Positions 11,987 to 23,219 of a stretch of 64,000 bases of DNA are shown here, piece after piece (the first letter of the stretch is position 1; every line of letters starts with the position of its first letter). Location: assembly GCF_001411555.2 (NCBI RefSeq), contig NC_049912.1, positions 16,972,341 through 17,036,340 on the forward strand. The letters are read 5' to 3'. The position numbers and the translations under genes are program-made. Source of the DNA: Juglans regia (lineage: Eukaryota > Streptophyta > Magnoliopsida > Fagales > Juglandaceae). The notes beneath the pieces were generated by a model. That model was given only the letters and a program-made list of their open reading frames with translations, made no database searches and was not told the DNA's origin.

Positions 11987-12544
11987 CTAAGATGTAAAAC
12001 AAATGTCGCTATCTGAAAAGATCATTCTTGTTACTCTATGTAGTCTAACAATTTCTAACACGTAAAACCTAGCCAACCTCTCTAAGGAATCAGTGTTCTT
12101 GATGGGAATAAAGTGGGCGCTCTTAGTCAACCGGTCAACTATCACCCTGATAGTATTATTCCCAGCAGCAGTCGTTGGAAATCCCACTACAAAGTCCATC
12201 AAGATATCTTTCCACTTCCATTCTAGGATCAACAATGGCTGTAAAACACCTATCAACTTCTGATGCTTTGTCTTGACCAATTTGCACACAAAACATATGT
12301 TTATAAATTTTGCTATATCATTCTTCATTTATTCCCACCAGAAATGCCGTTTTAAATCCTGGTTCATCTTTGTACTATCAGGATGGGCCGTATATGGAGT
12401 ATTATGAGCCTTCCTTAACACCCTATCTCTTAATTCTAGTTCGGTTGGAATCACTCTCCAGTCTTTGTAATACAGGGTCCCATCTTCGTTGACCCCGAAG
12501 TCTTTTAGCCCTTCTGACTTTTCTATCTTACGTATGACTTCCAT
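11987..12544 (-). pseudogene. Ty3-gypsy integrase, zinc-binding and core domains (broken)
   Basis: Two abutting minus-strand pieces carry an HHCC-type zinc-binding region. The first His pair lies in HNTPYTAHPD (12329-12544 piece) and the Cys pair in CFVCK at the start of the next piece. The start of the DDE core follows with WKDILMDFVVGFP and VDRLTKSAHFIP, the first Asp regions of retroviral-type integrases. A stop or frameshift separates the pieces at about 12328, and the core ends early near 11987. Confidence 0.85.
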
Positions 12545-12562
12545 TAGTTTGTTGTCCTCTCT

Positions 12563-13222
12563 TTAACGGTTCTTCGGTTCTTTCCAATCCAACAGGACAA
12601 TCTCTTGGATTGAGATCAGAATGTTCTCTTGACTATAGTCCCAGATCAACAAACTTCTCAAATTGCTCAAAAGAGATTCCATTTCCGATGATGAAGTGGA
12701 CAAATCATCAATCCTGCTCTTGCGCCTTAGTGCATTTGCTACCACATTACCCTTCCCGGGGTGGTACTTTACGTTGCGCTGATAATCATTGATCAACTCT
12801 AGCCATATTCTCTGCCTCATATTTAGATTTTTCTACTTAAATAGATACTTGAGGATCTAGTGATCCGTAAAGACTTCACACTTTTCGCCGTACAAGTAGT
12901 GTCTCCAAATCTTCATAGTAGAAACCACAATAGCTAGCTCCAAATCATGGGTAGGATAATTTTGTTCAGGGTCCTTCAATTGACGTGAAGAATAAGTGAC
13001 TACCTGTCCTTCCTGCATTAGCACACATTTGAGTCCTACTTTGGATGCGTCACTATACACCACATAAGACTTATGAGGCTCCGATAGTATCAGTATTGGT
13101 GCTATTGTCAGTCTATTCTTCAACTCGAGCAAAATAGTCTCAACCTTATCGTTCCAAACGAACTTGACATTTTTCTTGGTTAGGGTGGTAAGTGGTCCGG
13201 ACAGTCTAGAAAATTCGTCCAC
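12563..13222 (-). pseudogene. Ty3-gypsy RNase H region (broken)
   Basis: The 12857-13222 piece has [16 protein letters not shown] and [20 protein letters not shown], the catalytic Asp and Glu segments of gypsy RNase H. The 12563-12820 piece holds YHPGKGNVVANALRRKS, the region that normally reads HPGKANVVADALSRK; the usual Asp is Asn here. Stops separate the pieces. The order on the minus strand is reverse transcriptase, RNase H, integrase, chromodomain, as in chromoviruses. Confidence 0.88.
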
Positions 13223-13869
13223 GAACCTCCTGTAGTAACCAGCCAGTCACAAGAAACTTTGAATCTCGTGCACGTTGGTCGACCTCTGCCAATTCATAAC
13301 TACTTCAATCTTACTGGGGTCAACCATTACTCCTCCACTAGAGGCAATGTGACCCAATAACTTCACTTCTTAGAGCCAAAACTCACACGTACTGAGTTTG
13401 ACATATAATTTCTTATCTCTGACTGTGGTTAGAGCCATACTTAGGTGCCCTCAATATTCTTCTTCGCTCTTTGAATAAATCAGGATGTCATCAATGAACA
13501 TGACAACAAATTATCCAGGTAAGGTCTAAATATTTTGTTCATCATATCCATGAATGTTGTAGGAACATTGGGTAACCCAAAAGGCATCACCAAACACTCG
13601 TAATGGCTGTACCTTGTTCTAAAGGCAATCTTCGATACATCATGTTCTCTAATCTTCAGTTGATAGTATCTCGATCGTAAATCTATCTATGAAAACACCG
13701 ATGGTCCTTGTAGTTGATCTAATAGGTCGTCGATTCGTAGTAACAAATACTTGTTCTTTATTGTCACCTTATTTAATTCCCTATTGTCATTGCACATCCT
13801 AATCGAGCCATCTTTCTTCTTCATGAAAAGTACAGGTACACCTCAAGGCCAAGAACTCAGACAAATAAA
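13223..13869 (-). pseudogene. Ty3-gypsy reverse transcriptase palm (heavily broken)
   Basis: No single frame is open, but reading around stops shows [17 protein letters not shown] and [13 protein letters not shown] segments on the minus strand, consistent with the FVDD/FIDD catalytic box of gypsy reverse transcriptases. It lies between the N-terminal piece at 13870-14340 and the RNase H remnant. Confidence 0.7.
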
Positions 13870-14390
13870 TCATTTCTCTAACAACTCTTCCAACTGCATC
13901 TTTAACTCCTTCAACTTTGTGGGAGCCATACAATAAGGTGCATTGTGCATTGGAGTTGTCTCATGTTCCATTTCTATTTCGAATTCAATTTCTCTATTGA
14001 GTGGTAACTTAGGTAAATCGCCAGCAAAAACTTCGGAAAAGTCTTCTACTACGAGTATCCCTCGAACTGCTTTGTTCCCTATTGACTTCTCTACTACCAT
14101 TGCCAAAAAAGCTAATGCACCTTCTTCAATACACCTCCTAGCTTCTAAAGTTGAAATCACTGGGAGGGAGGCCTTAACCAATGTTCCCATATAACTAAAC
14201 CTATCTTCATTCGGGGGTTTAAACACAAATTCTCTCTTTAGACAGTCAATCTTAGCATAGTACTTGAACAACAAATCCACCCCCAAAATCAGATTAAATT
14301 TCATCAGACTGAAAATCATCAAACCATCAAATGAAACTCTGTTTACAAGGAAATCATAGAAACTGAAACTTGTATGCTTTTGACTTGAAT
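13870..14390 (-). pseudogene. Ty3-gypsy protease end and reverse transcriptase start
   Basis: The minus-strand frame contains FNLILGVDLLFKYYAKIDC, the end of a gypsy aspartic protease where the usual motif is LGMDWL. It then has the linker ARRCIEEGALAFLA, then FAGDLPKLPLNREIEFEIE and APYCMAPTKLKELK, the start of reverse transcriptase. Upstream of about 14390 the translation stops resembling protease or gag and the DNA becomes LTR-like, so gag and the protease N-terminus have been deleted. Confidence 0.82.
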
Positions 14391-14903
14391 CATAGAGACT
14401 AGATGCTTGATTTGCATGCAATAATTCTTGAAACAATACATCCATATACCTCACACTCAAGTTTTAAGTTGATCCAAGCATTAAATCCAACATAGCATAG
14501 CAACTAATCCATCAAAACAAACACCGAACCCCTAATCATGCCTAAAAACATACTCTTGCATGTTTATTATAAACCCAACAAAGACCTAAGTCACAAAGCC
14601 TTAAAAACCCAACTTAATCCATATATCAAAGTTTTAAGAACAAGATTTTCAAAAATCAAAAGTATAGAGTCAAGAACCTAAGGCTAAAATGACAAACAAC
14701 ACTAAACAAAAACTCATTTGGATGATTCAGTTTCTAGCACTTAATAGCTCATGAAAAACCATTTTATAAAAACCTAAAATGCTATAAATCAAACCATAAC
14801 TAACACCAAAATCATGTAAACACTTCATAGAACTGAGACTCATAGATATTGGGGGAACTAGGGGTCAGTGCGACTAAACATGGTGTAATTAAATGTCATT
14901 CTA
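14390..14903 (-). mobile_element. LTR fragment of the chromovirus (5' side)
   Basis: This segment aligns in the same orientation with window 1-50 joined to 5264-5700, and then with 6207-6255. Shared words include catgcaataa, acaatacatccatata, ACTCTTGCATGTTTATTA and TAAGTCACAAAG. A portion equivalent to about 5720-6205 is missing. It is cut at 14903/14904 by the inverted LTR that follows. Confidence 0.7.
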
Positions 14904-16260
14904 TAACCCCCGTTCTTGTGGTGGGACTTTAGAAAATAATTGTAGAAAATGAGAAGGGAATTACTGAACTTTTTCATTTCTTTCCTAAGATGTAAAATAT
15001 TTTATAGTTAAAAATTTAAAACTTGCATTTATAAACTTAAAAGAGAGTTTTGCAACAGAATTCATTTAACTAAAATACAAAGTCTTTTTACAAAATGATT
15101 TCATATATTAAATAAAATGCTTAGGCTTTTGTCACATTTCCTTAGGCCATGCATGTCCTATCTTTTTGTCTTCATTTCATTTTTGGGTGAGGCACACATA
15201 AAACCAAAAGGAGTCGGATGCTAAGTAAACATTTTTTCATACTATAAAAATATACTAACATAGGTTTTCATTCATGCATTTATCATTCATCTACATACCT
15301 TACATAAAATATTTTCTTTCTTTGAAAACATTACAAGGTGGAGGGTTTTTTCTTTTAAAAACACATTCATTTCTTATAAAACATTGCCCACACCTTGTAC
15401 ATCCTTCATAAAGAGCTAAACGATTTCACAAAATGCAATTAACTCTTATCACTTTTTCTTTGGTCGGTACACACTATTACTCCTAGTGTGTTGGGATTAG
15501 CGGTATTTTGGACCCAGATTTTGTTTGTGGCCATAAGTTGGGAATCTCTTTCAGTCATGGGTAACATTAGGTACACCACCAGTACTACTTATCTGGCATT
15601 ACAATCTGCCTAATTCATTGATATCATCATTCATTCAGTCATGGCCGTTACGTAACTTCATACATTAAAACATTCATTTACTTTCAGTCATTTCCTTTCC
15701 TTTCTTTTGCTTTCGTTCATTTCTTTCAGTCACTTCCTTTTGCATTCTTTTCATTTATCAGTCCATTTCATTTCATAATATAAATCATAAACATCATCAT
15801 TTCATTTCATGGAACATAAATGCAATAAGTACTATGCATAACATCCATTCACATGCATACAATTATTCTTGAGGTGCAATAAACGAGGCTACCAAAGAAG
15901 ACCATTACATACATATACCTAAACATTAATACCTTAGCATAGATTCATAAAGTGTCATTTCATTCTAAGAAACCATTTGCTTTTCTTTCATTTCATAAAA
16001 GAACATTTTTCTCATAAAAGCATTTATTTCCTTTTTATAAATAAAAACATTTCATTTTCATTTTCATATCTTTAGAAAACTCTAGAAGAGTATGAATATA
16101 GTACTTACCTAGACTCCATGTTATTTTCATTTCATGCAGTCCATTCATGTGCATGTCAAATGGCTACCTACATGCATTCATAACTTTACTTTATTTCCTT
16201 TTCATTTACATACGAACATTACACTTAAAATTGCATAATAAAACTACTCCTAACTCTTAT
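14904..16260 (-). mobile_element. 3' part of a large LTR, inverted and diverged relative of 51-5263
   Basis: Read on the minus strand, the end is GTCCCACCACAAGAACGGGGGTTATA, matching the end of the 51-5263 LTR apart from the decayed terminus. Further in, it keeps the same order of landmarks: GTAATTCCC, the ATGCATG(T/G)CC segment, a TGCCAGATAAGTAGTACTGG-like block near 15600, and ATGAATGGACTGCATGA near 16150. The match is diverged. The 5' end is not resolved: GC-rich sequence on the minus strand at 19560-20330 could be the leader-like part of the same LTR. That would give a length near that of 51-5263 once the two insertions are removed. Confidence 0.65.
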
Positions 16261-16980
16261 TGCATTCTCTCCACATGAGTTTAACCTCCTATTGGTTCTT
16301 TACTTAAATTTCTTCCACTTAGACTGGTTATTGTCCAACTAATCTCCTTCAACTATTTAATTGAATACTTCTTCATAATATTCCTAATTGTGCAAACTTA
16401 CACCTCTAGTTATTCATATCTTCCCTTTCATTACACTTGTACAAGTCACCATTCAATCCTTGAAGTATAACCATTTTCATTAATCCTAAGTTTGGACTAT
16501 GAACTTAAAAGCCTAACTTCATTTCTAACTAATAAAGTGAGATCATATGCTTCACTTTAATATCTAGCCACTACTCACGAGCCTACAACTTAATCCCACT
16601 TCACCATAAAATCCAACTACAATCATAATACCATTCCTCAAACAATACTCTTCCCCCATACATAATCTAATCCAACACTAACTCAAGTTCCCATTCACTT
16701 CCTCACCTACAAACATATAATACAATCTAACCAAACATACACATGTACGATACCCCTTTATCACCTAAGATCAACATACAATCCATTTAAATACCCACTT
16801 GTTCTTACAAGTTTCATCCATACATAATACATTTCAAGTACAAATCTACCCAACAAATGTAACCAATCAATTTTCACATGTACCCTCCCATTTTTATCAC
16901 CTAAGACCAACATATAATTCGTCAATCTTGATATACTCAACTTCAGCCATATTTCATAAAAATCTAGCTCATGACACCTC
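16261..16980. other. AT-rich stretch with no gene, probable middle of the inverted LTR
   Basis: C/T/A-rich on the plus strand, with many CATATCTTCCC- and AACCATTTTCATT-like words and no coding of note. Position suggests it belongs to the large LTR that begins at 14904. Direct similarity to 51-5263 is too weak for me to prove by eye. Confidence 0.35.
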
Positions 16981-17745
16981 ACCGTTTCGGTCGAGGTATT
17001 GGAATGAAATATTTCAGTATCGATACCGTTTCAAGATAGTCTATATATAAATAAATTGTATATATAAATATATATATATATATAAACTATATTCCAAAAT
17101 TACAACAATATAAGAAAAAACTTAATAATATTTTTCAATACAAGTTATCAATAATTTTAATAGAATCAGTTCAATAAACTACCAAGTTACAATTTGTTTG
17201 ATAGTTCACATCAATAGGATCAATTCAATCAAATAACAAGTTACAACTACCGATCCAACGTATTTTTAATGACCCATAAAGTATTTTAATTTTTAAATTT
17301 AATGACCCATATACATTCTGAAATGTGAATGTAATTTGAAAAAATAAAAAAGTAAATCATTCATTTCGTGAGCCTAATAGAAATGGTACGTAGAGAGAGA
17401 GTGTGAGAGAGAGACGGTCTGAGTAGTTGAGTATTTGAAAAAATTAAAAACCAAAAAAGCCTCTCCTTTTGATTTCAACTTTATGGAAAGCCTTTGTCAA
17501 CAAGTTTATTTACAAAATTGTCATACACTGATATCACGATTCACGTTACTTGGTTTTACGTATTGGCCGAAACATTGAAAACTGGCCGATACCGTCTAAA
17601 ACACTGAAAATCGGCCGGTACCGTCCGGAACGTCCGGTATTTCACCCTGTACGAAATGCAAACCTCCTCCATGCCGGTTATTGTTCCGGTACGATATATT
17701 TCTGCCATAATGGCTGGTACAGTACGATTTTTAAAATTTTGAAGT
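16981..17745. mobile_element. CGGTACCG-rich insertion, probably a non-autonomous DNA transposon
   Basis: The left end carries ACCGTTTCGGTCGAGGTATTGG. The right end carries repeated GGCCGGTACCG and GTTCCGGTACG words in mainly opposite sense, with an AT-rich core (TATATATA at 17068-17085) between. The GC-rich ends and AT-rich core resemble the hAT-type MITEs in this window, but I could not find a target duplication. The class is a guess. Confidence 0.45.
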
Positions 17746-18652
17746 GAACCCAAAGATTAAAATTAAAATATGTTCATTGCATACAATAAACTCTATTGAA
17801 ATCTCAACTAACACATCCAATCTATAATAGTCTGTCCAATATTTAGAAACCAACAAACCACCATGCTTCACCATCTTTGTTCATGCATAATACAGCCATC
17901 ATATTCAAATTTGTCAAGTTCTTGGACCTCATGGTCCGCATATAATTTCTAATTCATATTCCATTATTTTTAAGTAAAAATCTAACAAACTCTTCAACTA
18001 AATTAACATACACACATCAATTAAATCCATTATCCATTTAACCCAATATACAACAAACCCAATAATCATACATACTCTCTAACAAGTTTCCAATCACCAC
18101 ATCAATTCTTCATAGTTTCTTGAAACCTACACATTCAATATATTTTGTCCATATCACTGATACACCAATCACAATTGAAATCATAAAACTTTATAGCTTT
18201 TTACACATCAATCACTAATTATACAAACCCAAACCAAAATAACACTCACACAGTACGTCAAAACTACATGGTTCATACCGACATTTCACCTGGCATCCAA
18301 CCATATCACAACTGCACAATAATCCCTATCACTTCACAACTTCACATAACCCAATCACAAACTACACATTAATCCTATCACTTCACAGCTTACCGACATA
18401 TCACAAACTACATCACAAACTGCACAATAACCCTGTCACTTCACACTACGCATAGTCACATCACCAACTACACCATTCGCCATTCATAGTTCACAACACA
18501 TAGCACACTTACAACACTGTTTAAGCTTCACAAACATAATATTTCGTTAGATAAAGTGATAGGAGTTTATATCCAAACTTAAGGGGCTGAAAAGCTTTCT
18601 GTCGATTGGTTCAATCTTCTTCATGGAGTTGTTGGCCGTGAACTGTTGCAAC
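17746..18652. other. AT-rich, gene-free stretch with short CACATCACAAACTAC repeats
   Basis: At 18240-18520 degenerate words such as CACTTCACA and TCACAAACTACA recur, suggesting an eroded tandem repeat. No coding frame or domain is visible. It probably belongs to the inverted large LTR. Confidence 0.35.
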
Positions 18653-19338
18653 TAGGGGTGTAACCGGTCCGGTCTGGTCCGGTTTTGTATTTTTCAAAAC
18701 CGATTACGCACCGGTTACCCTCCTAAACCGGTATTTCCGGTTTCTGGTCCGGTCCGGTCCGATTTTCCGATTTTTTTAAAATGTAAGTTTCACAATTTGT
18801 CATTAAAAATTTGTTTATAAAATAAAAAATGTTTTATTTAAAAAAAACTGTTTTATACTTTTATTAATATATTAGACTATATAATAGTATTAATATTAGA
18901 CTATTGGTATAGTTATAAGTTATATATTAGTATTAGTTATAAACTTTTGGTGATTTAATATTAACATTTTATGTAATAATTTATAAATTATAATAAGAAA
19001 TTATAAATTATAAATTATAATAAGAAATTATTTCATATATGAATATATATTATATATAAAATTTCACATAAATATTTATAATTATACATTATATATAAAA
19101 CTTATATATATTAATATTTAATATATATAAAATATTTTGTATAAAACTTATATACAAAAATATTATTTTTTATTTTTTTAATCAACCGGTCCGGTCCGGG
19201 CCAAAAAATCTCGGAACCGGAATCGGCCAATTTTTACATTTTAAAAACCGGTTCCGGACCGGACCGGTTCAAAACCGGTAAAACCGGTCCGGTTTGGTCT
19301 AGTCCGAACCGGTTTTCTGGTTTGAGTTTACACTCCTA
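18653..19338. mobile_element. hAT-type MITE with CCGGTCCGGT ends, copy 1
   Basis: The ends are TAGGGGTGTAAC and, in reverse, TAGGAGTGTAAAC. They are flanked by perfect 8-bp duplications GTTGCAAC at 18645-18652 and 19339-19346. Just inside each end are repeated GGTCCGGTCCGG motifs; the core is very AT-rich and non-coding. It is 686 bp long. A second copy in opposite orientation is at 43863-44763; both share core words such as GTTTCACAATTTGTCATT. Confidence 0.93.
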
Positions 19339-19559
19339 GTTGCAACTCTATTGTGCACCCTTCAGTCTGAACAACACTCTTTTTTTCTACTCACACATAA
19401 AAACACAACACCAACCTAACTACACATACATGATAATCCACTATATAACGGAATAAGGAGTATACTACTTTAAGGGGCTGAATTGGGGATTCACAGTGGC
19501 TCTTCGTGCTGCTGTACTGTGGAAGACAAGATCGTAAATCTAGGGCTGAATGTTGAAGT

Positions 19560-20400
19560 TGGCGGCAGTGAAGGATGATTCACCGTGGGTGGGGGGGAGG
19601 GGAAGAAAGAGGTGCTCTGTTTAAGGGTTGTTGGGTTTGCCGTGCATGGCAGTGGAACCATAGGAGGGCTTTAGATTGGGGCATGGAGGAGGCAACCCAT
19701 GGTTGGGAGACTCACGGTGGTGGTGATTTAAGGTTGTTACGATGGAGGGAGGGTGCTTCGTAGGTGGTGGCAGAGGCTGTTTGGAGGATTACAAGGTTCT
19801 CCACTGGGTGCAGTGGTTGTGGTCCTGTGTGAAGGAGACGGTGGGGGTTGGAGTCTTGAGGCATCACTGTTGGTTCTTCATGGAAGCTGGTGGTGGTGGA
19901 GATCGTGGTAGCGCTGGATGAATAAGAGAGATAGAGAGGGAGACAAATAGTGAGAGACTAAGGGGTCGAGGAAGAGGAGGGTTGTGGTTGGCTGGCGACA
20001 TGGTGGTGGAGCGTTGTGGATAGCAGCTGTAGTAGGTTATAACAAAGAGAATAAATGAGGGAAAAATAGTACATGCAAGGAAGAAGAGAGATCCAAGAGA
20101 GGAGAGTGAAACCGAGATGGATGAGGGGAGGGGGTGGTCGCGGCGAGGCTTGGTGGCAGAGGTGGCTGGTTGCAGTGCTGGAAAAGCAGGGGCTAAGGCT
20201 GTGAAATGAGAGAACAGAGAAAGAGAGAGAGGGGGACGTGGGGGCTGAGGTGCTACAAAGTGAAGGAGAGGTTGCTCATGGCGGCTCGCGGTGGTGTAGT
20301 TCCCAGAAACAACTTTTACCCCCCGTCCCCACCAAAAAAATGGGTCATCGGCCCAGAAACAATAGAAATGGCCCAAATGGTTCCAAAATGGTCTATACCT
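19560..20400 (-). other. GC-rich leader-like stretch, possible LTR transcribed region
   Basis: On the minus strand this is C/T-rich with CTCTCTCTTTCTC runs. It resembles in style the 680-1640 stretch of the first solo LTR. The long minus frame (to 20523) translates to Leu/Ser/Pro-rich low complexity without a domain, so I do not call a gene. It may be the leader of the inverted large LTR, or the flank of the hAT remnant beyond it; GGCCCAGAAACAATAG and GGCCCAAATGG near 20350 recall the right flank of the hAT at 11030-11120. Confidence 0.35.
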
Positions 20401-20438
20401 AGATTCTAAATCATTTTGGGACCAGAAATTAACAAAAA

Positions 20439-20439
<1 letters not shown>

Positions 20440-20469
<30 letters not shown>
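20440..20469. repeat. (AT)n microsatellite
   Basis: About 15 uninterrupted AT dinucleotides. Simple repeat with no associated gene. Confidence 0.9.
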
Positions 20470-20470
<1 letters not shown>

Positions 20471-21037
20471 CAAACAAAAAAAATTACAATAATAAAAATA
20501 ATATAAAAATTAAGAGAAAACAATTATGAAATTACAAACAAAAAAGGGAAATTGTATCAACATTACAAATAATTGAATCACTAAATACAACTGAACTAAC
20601 TTGTAACTGCTAAGTGAGATATTTGACATTTTGGGGGTGGCTAAGGGTGGAAAGAAGTAATTAGAATTTAAATTTAAATTACAAAGAACCAACATAAATG
20701 AAAAAATTAGAAACTAAAATCTGACTAACCAAGATGAGAATTAAGATGAGATATTGAGAATATATCATTTGAATGTTGGTCCTTGGGATTATGATTGAGG
20801 CTTGAGCTATGCATATGACTGTAAGATTATAAAAACAATCAAATACTAAAAATTATATAAATACAAAAAATAATTAAGGGACAATACAAATTGTACAAAC
20901 CTATGACAAATGGCAATGGTGGGTCGGGGTCCAATATGGTGAAGTCATACTACAGCGGAGGTAAACATCGTCTCATGTATTGCTACAACAATTAAATTTG
21001 AAATTAATACTGATAAAATTAATATAAATCAAATAAA
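20470..21037. other. AT-rich gene-free stretch
   Basis: No coding, repeats with clear ends or RNA gene visible. It is probably the 3' flank of the decayed hAT element whose transposase remnant ends near 21038. Confidence 0.3.
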
Positions 21038-23173
21038 TCAAAATAATAAAATGAAATCAACGATTACCAGATCCATGCTGATCACCACCCTTCTCGTCGT
21101 CGGCCTTCTTAAAGTCAAGAATATCCAGAACATGAATTTCTGTCTCTTTGATCCAATTATGCGAGCAATCAATGCCTCCATAGTGGTAGCAATTAAAGAA
21201 CTCCGAAATGGATCCCATATGGGCCCTCCAGTACTAAAGGTCAACTCTGAGGCAACGGTGCTAATAGGGATGACCAAAATACTGCGGCTATCTCTCCAAA
21301 GACGGGATATTTCACGGCATTGGTCTTCCACCATGCTAATGTATAAAATTCTGCCATATATGGGAGAAGATCTCCTGCCAGATATCGGTCTAACTCTGAT
21401 TTCACCTTTATAGATTGACAAACTAGTAGGAGGTTCTGTGAGAGCCTCTCACCTCACACCAACCTACGATTTTCCCTGCCTCGGCTTCTAAAGGAGACGG
21501 TGGGGTAGGTTTAGGTGCATTACCACCCCTAATCACGATAAACTCATCAAACAATTTACCGATGGTTTCTTTAAGCATTGTCCCAATAAGCTTAGCCCAT
21601 GCAGCCCCGTGCGTAAGTCTCAAACCATATATCATGCCATCAATCTTAATCTGGGGGTCAAGAGCAACAATCACATATAACAAAACATTTAGCCTACTCA
21701 AATTCCCTCAATACTTGTCATATTTTACCCTTATCATCAATGTCATCTCTCGTATCCTAATTTGATTACTCATATACATTTCATTTAATTCTTCTTTCAC
21801 CTTATATATTTGTTGACATAAATTATTAGATGTAGGGTACAAAGAACCAAATAGTCTCAATGTGGTCTCGTAGAAAAGTCTCAAAAAATTTACAAAAATA
21901 GCAACCACCTCCCAATCATCATCAATAGGCTTTCCTAATATCCCGTGCTCATAAAAATATTTGTCATATTGAATGTCTTCACCACCCAATAATTCAAAAA
22001 CTACCTTATATTCTTGGGTCGCCTCCAATGTCAAGAAGGTTGAGTTCCATCTTGTAGGAACATCAGTACAAAAACCCTTCTTGGATGTTATGCCCGCATT
22101 CCTCGCAACAATTTTGAATTTCTCCAATCTGGCAAGAGAATATCCTACAAATCTCACAACCATTCTGACTCGTGCAACTGAGTCATAAATATCTTTCAAG
22201 CCATTAGTCACAGTTAAATTCAAAATATATGCATCACATTTAACATGCACAATCACCAACCAAGATTGTCTTATTTGCCTCTTTAAAATAGGTTTTAAGG
22301 TATCCTGAGTCAGCATTATTAGATAAGGCATTATCAACTATAACTGTCAAAACCCGTGCCAACCCTCACTCCTTTATTGCGACATCCAAAGCCTTCCCAA
22401 CTATCTCACCTTTGTGATCGAAAATTTGATAAAATTTCACAATTTGTTTTGTGTAGTGTCCAATCATAATTAATGAAATGCACATTCAAAGACATGCAAT
22501 TATAATTTTGGACGGATGTCCAAGTATCGGTAGTGAGACAAACTACTTGACTTGCCAATTGGCCCCTCAACAAATCATTCTCTTTCTTGTAATGTTTTTT
22601 AATATCCTTTGCCACTGTATGGGCAGAAGGAAGATTAAATCTAGGTTCCAAGCAATGAGAATATTCTTAGAACCCTCTCCCCTCCACAAACTGAAAATGT
22701 AGTTCGTCCAAGATAACCATATGAGCTAACTTTCTTCTACACTCATCAGGATCATATTTAGTGTACCCCTTCAACTTTGAACCCCCACTACTCTCATCCG
22801 ACATTTGTTTTAGTCCAATCTCTAGTCTAGATGAACTCTTCTCTTGTAAGGATCTCAATATTGGACTTTTCTTACATTATTCTTTTAAATAGACATTTGA
22901 TTGTGATGTACCATGTTTCCTATAGTGACATCCATAGAGTCTATCACAGTGATTACACTTTGCTTAGGAGTTATTGGGGTCACCACCCTCTAGTTTGGTA
23001 AAGTGAGAACAAACTATAGAAACATGTTTATTACTTTGTGTGGGCTTGGAAGCAGGGCAAGGTTCCGTCTCCGTAGGATTAGGACTAGGGTCCGTGGGGT
23101 TAGTCTTAGGTGTAAGGTTAAGTGTTGGGGTAGGGGTAGAAGAGTTATCACTAACATCTGACGGAGTAGACAT
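21038..23173 (-). pseudogene. Second hAT transposase remnant (BED finger to hATC)
   Basis: The start is probably at 23173, reading MSTPSDVSDNSS. This frame leads into a BED finger remnant (VCSHFTKLEGGDPN, then a stop, then a CNHC-like Cys pair). Further pieces carry AHMVILDELHFQFVEG (22667-22858), LTTDTWTSVQNYNC (22406-22651), VKCDAYILNLTV and DVPTRWNSTFLTL (21708-22337), and LDPQIKID (21423-21701). The dimerisation motif PISTVASELTFSTGG lies in 21038-21421. At least five stops or frameshifts break it. It is diverged from the copy at 8492-10612, so it is a different lineage rather than a recent duplicate. I could not find terminal repeats or a target duplication. Confidence 0.88.
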
Positions 23174-23219
23174 TCTCCAAAATAAGCAAAAATTTTGATT
23201 TGAAAACATAAATACCAAT

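Noticed and set aside
19864..20523. 219-residue minus-strand frame
   Set aside because: Leu/Ser/Pro-rich without a domain, in a CT-rich stretch beside AT repeats; resembles the LTR leader, not a gene.
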